64,000 bases of DNA from Bubalus kerabau (taxonomy: Eukaryota; Chordata; Mammalia; Artiodactyla; Bovidae), in contig NC_073643.1 of assembly GCF_029407905.1 (NCBI RefSeq), forward strand, positions 38,722,501 to 38,786,500, given 5' to 3'. A program made the translations under genes and the position numbers. Positions 55,960 to 64,000 of this stretch are shown here, piece after piece; position 1 is the stretch's first letter, and each line of letters opens with the position of its first letter. The notes below the pieces were generated by a model. That model ran no database searches. It worked only from the letters and a program-made list of their open reading frames with translations, and was not told the origin of the DNA.

Positions 55960-56280
55960 CTGCCATCACACCGTTGGCCAGTTTGCTCAGCTCTGTCTTG
56001 AGAGCCTCTCTCTTGCGCCTCTCTGGCTGTCCCCTTTGCTGCCACCTTTCACTGTCTTGCCTCCAGGGCGCTACTCCCTGGGGCCCCAGATTTCATCCCT
56101 ATCTCTTACAGTGCGTTCTCACTGCAGGAAGGTGGCCTTCTGAACCCCACCTCCTGCTTCCCTTCACATGGACAGTAACATCCAGGACCTTACAACCATT
56201 TAGGCCCCAAACGCTAGTCTCACTGGTTTTACTCCCTGAGGCTTACTCTGCTCTAGTCACCAACCTTCTCCCTTCAGCCA
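55960..56280 (+). mobile_element. Possible L2 internal fragment
   Basis: 'aggaccttacaaccatttag', 'tactccctgaggcttactct' and 'gctctagtcaccaaccttct' resemble an inner L2 3' region. Overlapping frames of about 120 codons (55784-56143, 55974-56342) run through it and have no domain. Confidence 0.4.
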
Positions 56281-56409
56281 GGAGATTGCAGGGTCAAGTA
56301 GAATTTTTTTTAATAGTATTTGACATTGATAATATTTTGTAACTAGTGTATCACTTTCTTTTTACTTCTTATTTTTGAAAGTGAGGATATTATATTGATG
56401 TTTAAAAAG

Positions 56410-56665
56410 CATCTTTATTCAGATAGTTTATATCCACACATTTAACCCATTTTAAGTGTGTAATGCAATGGCTTTTAGTATATTCACAGGAGTTGGGCAT
56501 CCATTATCACCATCAGTTTTTAGCTGTTTTTATTACTTCAAAAGGAAATCTCATACCCCTTTGCCCTGATCCCCCAAATTTCCCTTCACTCCCATCCCTG
56601 ACAACCACTTATCTATTTCTTAGCTCTACAGGTTTGTCTATTCTGGACATTTTCAGGCTTTTTTT
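56410..56665 (-). mobile_element. Old L1 (L1M) 3' fragment
   Basis: 'acccattttaagtgtgtaat', 'gcttttagtatattcacagg', 'ctgacaaccacttatctatt' and 'ggtttgtctattctggacat' are classic reverse-complement L1M phrases. Confidence 0.75.
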
Positions 56666-57871
56666 TTTTTAATGATTAGCTTACATTCCAGCAATGTGTA
56701 TTGGTTTTCCTATGGAAATATAAAGTTTCCTGTTAGAATAAACTTACTAAAATAAATTAATAAGCTTAAACAATGTTGACTAGAATAAGTGGTATGTGCA
56801 TAAAGGTACAAATTGCTCTGGTGGCTGGTGGAGGCCTGGAGGTAGGCAGGCATCCTCACGAGGGAACACACCAGAGCAATTTGGGAATTGTGGCTGGTGG
56901 ATATCCTTGAGCTCAACTGGTCTAGTCATCTTTGGACTAGAACAGAGGGAACCTGAGTGCCCGCACACACGTGTCACCAGAAAGCACCCAACACTTGACA
57001 CTGCCTGATGCAAAGCGAGTGCTTATCAGGCAGGCGATAGTTGCTGGCCAAGTTCAGTCATGGCTGAGAGGAAGCTCTGAGTCCTCCCCACCCTCCTCCC
57101 TGCTGCAGTTTGATCACTTCTTTGTTGCTTTGTCTCTGCCCCTGCTGCTTCGCCTGCCCCAGCAGAGAGCTTTACTTAAAGAGTATCCCCCGACCAAGAG
57201 CGTGGGGTAAAGCCTGCCATTTGAGGGTATCTGAGTAGCTGCCTTCAGCCGCTGAAACATCACAGCTAGCTTTCAAGTTAGAAACGCATCGCCCTTAACC
57301 AAGTTGACAAAACCACAGGTTACCTCTTTATGTTTTTGCAAATTGCATCAAACCAAACATCGAAAGCCCAGTTCCATGGGGGCCGAGTGCGTTTGTTATC
57401 AGTTTAGCAAATGACCCCTGGACATGTTTCCATACCCCAGCATGTGGAATGCATCAGCAGACCAGAAACATGATCCGTGTTGTTGTTGTTTGGTTTGGTT
57501 TGGTTTTTTTTACAAAACCATTGCACAAGTAAATTGAGATTTTAAAAATGCTTTTTTCACATGTTATTCTCTGGTTGGAGCAGCCATATGTTAAAGTAAG
57601 CTTCACCTATGGCAACAGTTTTCATCTGAGACTTATTTTAGCTGTTAATGAAAGAGTCCGTGGGTGGTGAGCAGAATCTTGTGCAGAGCTGCTAGAGAAT
57701 CAGAACTAATGGCTTTTGTCTTTTTGCCTTGTGGATCTAAACCGTTTTGATTTTTGCCCAGATTATGGATGGGGTGAAGCCAAGCCACCATTATTGCAGG
57801 ACCTAAGCTAGCCTCTGTCTGCGTCCAGGGAGAAGTTATTATTTAGGGTGAAGCTCAGTAGGGGAGAGGAG
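56666..57871. other. Unique sequence with a strong inverted repeat
   Basis: No dispersed repeat recognised apart from a GTT/GGTTT simple run at 57481-57510. It includes the inverted repeat at 56809-56883. 57240-57480 keeps several CpG sites and looks unique. The short frames on both strands have no domain. Confidence 0.4.
56809..56883. repeat. 15-bp perfect inverted repeat, 45-nt loop
   Basis: 'caaattgctctggtg' (56809-56823) and its exact reverse complement 'caccagagcaatttg' (56869-56883). A hairpin or cruciform is possible. Confidence 0.95.
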
Positions 57872-58100
57872 GAGCCAGGACTCAGACTGTTGGCTCCTAA
57901 TCCCAGCTCTACCACCACTTAATAGCTGTGTGAAAATTATGAGTTCTACCCCTTCCAGGTTTAGGTTGCTTTATCTGAAAAGTGGGCATGATGACACCTA
58001 CCTTACAGGACTTTTGTCGGTCAAATGAGATAGCGCATGCCAAGTTCTTTGCATAATGCTTGGCATACAGTGAACTCATCTGCCATTATTGGTGTTATTT
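57872..58100 (+). mobile_element. MIR SINE, near full length
   Basis: 'ctcctaatcccagctctacc', 'accacttaatagctgtgtga', 'gtcaaatgagatagcgcatg' and 'aatgcttggcatacagtgaa' are in order. Confidence 0.88.
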
Positions 58101-58199
58101 TTGTTGTTTCCCCCTCATTTTCAGAGGCAGTGGAGAATTCGGCTCTCTGGGTACATCCAAAATGTTCTCTGATATCTGGTCTAGTTGTATTTACTTGCC

Positions 58200-58555
58200 A
58201 CACTGGCCTCTTTGTTTCTTGAAGACACCAGCTTTGATCCCACCTCAGAGCCTTTGTGCTTGCTGGTCCCCCGTCCAGCCTGCCCTTCTCCCAGCACTTC
58301 ACGTGGTCACTCCTTGTTAACCTTCAGGTCTCTCCTTAATGTCTCCTCCCCTACTTCCGATTCTCTGTTACCTCACTGTGTTTCCTTCTTTTGTATTTGC
58401 CTCCCCCTGAAATTGTCTTCTTCATTTGTCTCCTTGTCTCTTGTCTATTACCCCGACTAGAATGGGAGCTCCATAAAGGAAGGATCCTTATCTGCCTTCT
58501 CTGAGATCGTTGCCTGGTACACAGTAGGTACTCCTTAAATATCTGTGGAATTCCA
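58200..58555 (+). mobile_element. L2 LINE 3' end
   Basis: 'acctcagagcctttgtgctt', 'cttcaggtctctccttaatg', 'tagaatgggagctccataaa' and 'gttgcctggtacacagtagg' follow L2 closely. Confidence 0.85.
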
Positions 58556-59819
58556 GTGTACAACTTGGAGTTCAAATACAGGGTTTTTTAATTAGTGGGA
58601 CATGAAGTTCTAGAATGAGCCTAATGCTAGAAAGGTTACTGTAAGATTTTAAAAATCTTGCATTCTGAATTTCAGTGTTACCTCTTTCCCAGCAGCCCCT
58701 AGATCCAATTTGTTGTCATCAGGAAGAAGACAGAAAGAATGACAACTAATGTTGCTGGAAACTGGATTTGGTTTAAAGGCCATCAGAGGATTTAGTTTTC
58801 ACAACAGGATATAAGAAATCATGTTTTTCCTTTGGCAGAATGCAGACAAATGGATGGACTATGTTACCTCTTCTTGACCACTTAGTGGATGTGTCAAGGG
58901 AATGATTGGAAGGATTATAATGAAAAATTTTGTGCCTTGAATGCCACATTTAGGGAAAAAGAGCATCCTTCCGAGGACAGGCATCTCAGTGGGTACGTGC
59001 TGTTCTGTCTCTAGTTCCTTTGAGTAATTGGAGGCAGGAATAAAGAAGTAAACTCATATATACTTATTACTGCTTATTATAATAAATACCATGAAGGAAA
59101 AATAAGGCAAAGATATGGTTTTGATAAGAGAAATAATCATTGCAGGCAACCTACTATAATTTAGATAATCAAAGTGAAGGAATACCTTAGAGAAGATGAA
59201 TATAGTTTCATTATTTTGGCATGAAAAAAAACAGACTCTGATAGCCCTTACACCGGATTCCTGGCCCCTCCTCTGCTAGCACAGGACAGAGGACAGCATT
59301 GACTCTCGAAGGACCCAGTTGATTTATCTCTTTTTCAGACTCTCCTTGCTCCAGCATCCCTCCCTTTCCCTGTCTCCATCCCCAGCAGGTAGGAATGAGC
59401 ATCTTGTGGTACATAGCCTCACAGGGGCCTTGGACCTGCTGGACATCCTGCTTCTGGGGCACTTGAATGAAAAACAAAATCTTCTTGCGGGGAGGGGGAG
59501 TAAGGACAATGACGGCTTCTGCGTAAATGTGCTTGCCGGACACCTGCAGTGCTCCAGAAACCTCCAGAACAGAACCTTAGTGCTATTTGGAATTGCACAG
59601 AAAAGTGGGTGTTTTGGCAACTGCCACCCCTTCTCCCACCCATTCACCAACTCAGCAGGGCTGTCGATTTCTTTAAATCTACTTCTGTTTAGAAAGTGCA
59701 GATTTACTTGAGGGCTGACTGTGTGCCAGCGTCCAGAAGAAGCACCTCACAGAAATCTCTTAAGGTTTCTGCCACAGCGTGTGCCTCTATATGTGTTATT
59801 ATTATTGACCACTTTTTCT
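58556..59819. other. Mostly unassigned sequence
   Basis: 'tgagggctgactgtgtgcca' at about 59710 may be a MIR/L2 scrap. The four overlapping frames at 59211-59711 on both strands (up to 130 codons) share the same DNA, show no domain and look like chance. Confidence 0.4.
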
Positions 59820-60150
59820 ATATCACATGATATGTACCTCTATATTAATTATGTTATATTTTGCCACTTTTTCAACAAACAGCAAAACTAACTTTCTATA
59901 TCAGTATGTATCTACAGTGATTTTAATAACAGCATACTTTTCTATGTATCATGTGTATCCTAATTTATTTCACCAAATCCGTGTAACTGGACACCTTCTG
60001 GCCTTCTCCTCAGATGAAAGAATAAGGTTGCTGCAGTGCTTTCTTTCATGGTTCCAAAGTATAGGTCTGGATGTGTTTGTACACAGGTCTTCTTAAACTC
60101 ATCTAGTTGGTTCTTTAGGATAATTCCTAGAATGGTATCTGCTCCTTACT
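59820..60150 (-). mobile_element. Old L1 (L1M) 3' fragment
   Basis: 'ctttctatatcagtatgtat', 'tcatgtgtatcctaatttat' and 'ttggttctttaggataattc' followed by 'ctagaatgg' match reverse-complement L1M. Confidence 0.6.
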
Positions 60151-60647
60151 AAAAAGGATATTTCAGGAAAATTCCATGGCTACAGACATTCAGACCTGCA
60201 AAGAATATAGTTGCTGTGATTAAGCTTTTAGCCTGACTCTCTGTTTCCTGGATTAGTAACTGCTGGTTGGCTGGCTGACTGCCTGCAGCTTCCAAGGAGC
60301 AATGCAGTCGGGTAGAGAGAGATGGAAGCTTGGTGTTATATTATGACATGGTATGTTTAATAAGAGAAACATGCTAAATATCTAGGGCAGAGGGAAGCTG
60401 TACCTACCTAACCCCACCCAAGCATCACGTGCTTCTATAGCGTTAGCCATATGAAGAGCAGGGAGGGTGAGCAGTTTGAGTTTATAAAGTGAGATGTACC
60501 AGGCAGGGCAGCCAGAGACAGAGCCAGAAAATTAGCCAACTGCCATAGCAGAGATGGCTGGATATGAATTATTGAGAATTGTAGGACCAACCTCTGGATT
60601 TGATGCCAGATATGATGAGGCAAACCTTGGAAGGGCCCTTTTGTTGC
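60151..60647. other. Unassigned sequence
   Basis: No repeat or exon recognised. Confidence 0.4.
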
Positions 60648-60731
60648 TGCTGAGTCATGTCTGACCATTTGTGATGCCGTGAGCTACAGCACACCAGGCT
60701 TCCCTGTCCTTCACCGTCTCCTGGAGCTTGG
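60648..60731 (-). mobile_element. BovB/BovA 3' scrap
   Basis: 'gctgctgagtcatgtctgac', 'gctacagcacaccaggcttc' and 'cctgtccttcaccgtctcct' resemble the last ~85 bp of BovB in reverse. Confidence 0.75.
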
Positions 60732-61504
60732 GCTCTAAGGCTGGCTAATTTGCAGTTTAGAAGTTTTCTTCTGGCTTAGAGATGGAGAATGGTTGCACAA
60801 CAGACATGTTTAGAGCCAGAGAGATGTGTTGGAAGGAGGATGCAGTTTTAAAAGTAAGAAGCATCTATTTTTCCAGGTCATGGGTTTTTAGACACTGCAT
60901 GGTCAAAGAATAGGAATGAGAGGAGCAGACTGGAGATTATTTACATGAGAGGCCTCCACCTAAATTAAGCTAACAGGGATATTTGACCCCTGGAATTCTA
61001 CCCCAAAGTGTGCATATATGCTAGTCGTTATAAAAAATATTTCCAGTGAGTGGTAAGTTCTTGGATGTTGGGCATAAACAACCTGTAGAACCTATTTGTT
61101 CTGGCTAGAATTAGCAGATTTTCAAAAGGACCCCTGTAGATGAGTGATCTTAATGGAATGATGACCATCTTCTAAAGCTGGATTATGGTAATAGTCACAC
61201 GACTTGATAAACTTACTAAAAATCACTGATTTATATATTTTAAATGTATGAATTTTGAGATATACTCCAAACACTTAAAAAGTGGAAGGGTCCCCATAGA
61301 CCCAAAGTAAAGAGTGAAAAACCACTAAATTATACATGTTGAATTAAGATGTAAGGATTAACTTCCTTGTTTCAGTTCTGCTAGGTTATGGTGCCTAGTT
61401 GTTTAGTCAAAGACTAGTTAGTCTAGATGGTGCCCTGAAGATATTTTTTAGATGTGATTTAGGTTTACAATCACTTGACTTTAAGTAAAGCAGATTACTC
61501 GGTA
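60732..61504. other. Unassigned sequence
   Basis: No gene or repeat recognised. Confidence 0.4.
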
Positions 61505-61730
61505 TATTGTGTGTGTATGTGTGTGTTAGTCACTCAGTCATGTCCAACTCTTTGCAACCCCATGGACTATAGCCTGCTTGGCTTATCTATCCAGGGTATT
61601 CTCCAGGCAATAATACTGGAGTGGGTTACCATCCCCTTCTCCAGGGGATCTTCCTGATCTTCAACCCAGGATTGAACCTGGGTCTCCTGTATTGCAGGTG
61701 GATTCTTGACCGTCTGAGCCAGTGGCCTGT
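61505..61730 (-). mobile_element. Bov-tA SINE with (TG)n flank
   Basis: A TGTGTATGTGTGTG run (about 61509-61526) leads into 'ttagtcactcagtcatgtcc', 'cccaggattgaacctgggtc' (B-box region) and 'gattcttgaccgtctgagcc'. Confidence 0.92.
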
Positions 61731-61744
61731 ATCGTGTGCCTGGG

Positions 61745-62050
61745 CCTTATCCAATTATTTGAAGGCCTTAAGAGAAAGAATTGAGTTCCCATGAGAAAGA
61801 AAAATTTCTGCCTCCAGGGTGCCACATAGAAACCCCACCCAAGCACCCAGGCTGCTGGCTTGCCCTACAGATTTCAGACTCAAGACAGCAATGACTCTTA
61901 CCCGAATTGTCAGTCTGCCCTAAGTATTTCAGACTTGCCAGCCCCCACAATTGTATGAGCCAATTCCTTAAAACACATCTCTATAGATAGATACAGACAT
62001 GGAAGATACTTTACTGATTCTGCTTCTCTGGAGACCCCTGAATGATGCAT
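61745..62050 (+). mobile_element. Ancient mammalian repeat, second copy
   Basis: 'ttatttgaaggccttaagag', 'tgccagcccccacaattgta', 'tgagccaattccttaaaaca' and 'ctgcttctctggagacccct' match the family at 35365-36290, 5' part missing. Confidence 0.6.
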
Positions 62051-64000
62051 AAGGTAAATTGAAGTATTTCAGTTGCTTTCATTTTTTAAGTCGGTGTCAC
62101 TATAGAAATCATATTCTGTCCTGTTGTTCACAGTTGTGCTACTCTTATTTGTGTGTTGGGCTGCCCTGTTGGGTCTGGTTGGTATGGCATGTGTTATGGT
62201 GGAAGGGAATTAGGCAGAAACCCTGAGAGTTCTGGATCTGCTCCATGCACACTTAGGGTGTCAGCTCCAGGACACTATGGGTGGGTACGTAGGCCGTGTA
62301 GTCTGGCCTTGGAGGGTGGTCTGAAAAAGGGAGGTGGGAGGCAGGCCAGCCCACTGGCCACTTCTTGTGCAGTGAAGGACCCAACTGAAACATGGGGAAC
62401 GATTGTCCCTGTTTGACTGAGGCTCTCTGAAACCCAGCCACGCTTCCTTGGTCTTCAGTCTGAGTGTGTGTTTTGAAAGAAGACACACCAGTGGTGATGG
62501 TCAGCTGCAGCTCTGACTTGTATTAAGGGTTGGCCGGAATCCACATGGAAATGACAGCTGGTCCCCAGATGAGCTCTGGTTCTCTTCACATAGTGTCACA
62601 ACTCAGTTTGTCATCTTGCATCTTTGCACTGAGGAAGCTAGTGGCTGTTTCTCCTATTTCACTTTTTGCCATGGCTTGTGGGAATCGGGAGAAAAGTCAT
62701 CGAGGGAAACATTTCTGGGGAAAACCCTTAGAAGAGTGGAGACTTCTTGCACAGAACACACTGGAACTTAAGTTCACAATGGAATGATCTAGCCTATTGA
62801 ACACATGCTATGTGCCAGGAATTGTGTGAGGCTTTGGGACTACTATTAGTCGGAACACATAATGTTCTTGCAGTCTTGCTGCCTGAAGGAAGAAACAAAG
62901 AAAGAGAACCTACCCTAACTTGAAAATTGGTACAAAGTTCTATTCTGAAACAGAGAAAGAAAGAAAACAACTGTTAGCCATGTCCATGGTTAACCTGTGA
63001 AAGATTGCCCAAATGTGGTGCCTGAGAAAGTCTTGTCTGGAGACTCAGTCGTGGTTCACGTGTTGGTATTTAGTTCTGCCTAGGTTCTAGAATATTTGTA
63101 GGAGATCACCATATGATTTAGTAGAAAGTTGACGTTGAACTGTAGGCATATTACCTAGTCCAGAGTCTTCCTGCATGCTGAACCACAGGCCAATAAATCG
63201 AGTTGTTGGGGGCAGGAGATAGTGACTTCATTAGAAAAGCTAGCAGACCAAGGAAATGGTGGACTGGTATCCCAAAGCATCATCTTAACCAAGTTTGAAT
63301 TCAGGTTTCTTTTATACAAAAAAGAGAAGGGGTACAGTCGGTTGTTATAAACTTCTTGGTGCCAAAATCCTGTTTCTTGCAGGTGTCCAAGTAGGTCTGG
63401 TCACCATATTCCTGTAAACCTCCAACAAGACATGTTATACTCTGTTCTGTAACTTTTAATCTCTATATAAATGGATGTGTTATATTTCAAAGATCAGAGC
63501 CTTAAGATTGGGCTACCCTGTGTATTTCAGGATATAGACAACATTCTGCAAAAGCATGACTAAATATTTGCAATGGGGCACAAAAGTTAAAGCGAAGAGA
63601 AAAGATTCAGTGCAGAACACGTTTGTCCTTCCTTGTTAGTTTTCACTGTTTATTGGCTCTTTTTTCCAGGTCCTTATTCTCTTTAAGGGAACAGTCCTTG
63701 TTCCTTCATGCATAAAATCCTTCCACTCAGAGTACTGTGGCAAGGGGCAAATGAAATACTACCATAAAAAGAGTGTGTATGGAGATGCTCTGTGCTGAGC
63801 ACTAAGAGCTATGTTGTAACAGTCTAAGAAGTGCTCCCTGATTTTTGTGAAATTACAATATAAGGAGAGAAGTGGATCTGAAATGGAGTGTGTACAATTG
63901 TCTGTGAATGTGTATGTGTGAGGGTGTGTGCGTGAGCCTGCAGAGACCCATGTGTTTAGGAGAGGTATTGTCTCAAAGAAATACCTTTTGACAACTAAAG
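62051..64000. other. Mostly unassigned sequence to the window end
   Basis: 'cacatgctatgtgccaggaa' at about 62802 may be a MIR/L2 scrap. A GT-rich run lies at 63886-63937. No exon supported. Frames of 75-87 codons (62153-62787) have no domain. Confidence 0.4.

Overview
This window is mammalian nuclear DNA from a ruminant, most likely a bovid. The diagnosis rests on its repeats. It carries Bov-tA and Bov-A2 SINEs, several 3' ends of the BovB (RTE-type) LINE, CHR-type cetartiodactyl SINEs, and L1 3' UTRs of the artiodactyl type. Beneath these lies an older mammalian layer of MIR, L2, MER5A, MER20, Tigger, a mariner-type MITE and old L1M pieces. Nothing in it is prokaryotic, organellar or phage-like. 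I cannot tell cattle from sheep, goat, buffalo or yak by reading alone. Repeat names come from recall of consensus sequences, not from a search, and boundaries are approximate unless a target-site duplication (TSD) is quoted.

I found no host protein-coding exon, tRNA, rRNA or CRISPR array that I can support. Most open reading frames are short chance frames or run through SINEs. The only long frame with a recognisable protein is the reverse transcriptase of a 5'-truncated BovB LINE on the minus strand (50994-52391), broken by one in-frame stop. The window therefore reads as an intron or intergenic stretch. About nine L1 fragments lie on the minus strand and two on the plus strand, which weakly favours a host gene transcribed on the plus strand.

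Layout. 1-6.6 kb: MER5A, two copies of one unnamed ancient DNA element (the second invaded by a Bov-tA that itself contains a Bov-A2, and by a mariner MITE), MIRs and possible conserved noncoding sequence. 6.6-16.2 kb: Bov-A, L1, MER5A split by Bov-A2, a BovB 3' end, L2, Bov-tA and old L1. 16.2-24 kb: MIRs, a 15-bp minisatellite, an AT-rich tract, a CHR SINE and Bov-tA. 24-33 kb: MER20, a long L2, a CHR/Bov-tA composite, and a minus-strand L1 with a large internal deletion and two SINE insertions. 33-45 kb: a Tigger1 inside an ancient repeat, Bov-tAs, and a MIR split by an L1. 45-54 kb: a perfect 27-bp tandem duplication, BovB inside a MIR/L2, the large BovB, and an L1 split by Bov-A2. 54-64 kb: mostly unique DNA with MIR, L2 and L1M, plus a last Bov-tA.

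I found no undescribed functional system. The most informative observations are the order of nested insertions (many dated by TSDs), the same premature stop codon in all three BovB copies that reach that codon, the L1 internal deletion, and a few candidate regulatory sites (two CTCF-like cores and an RFX X-box-like motif).
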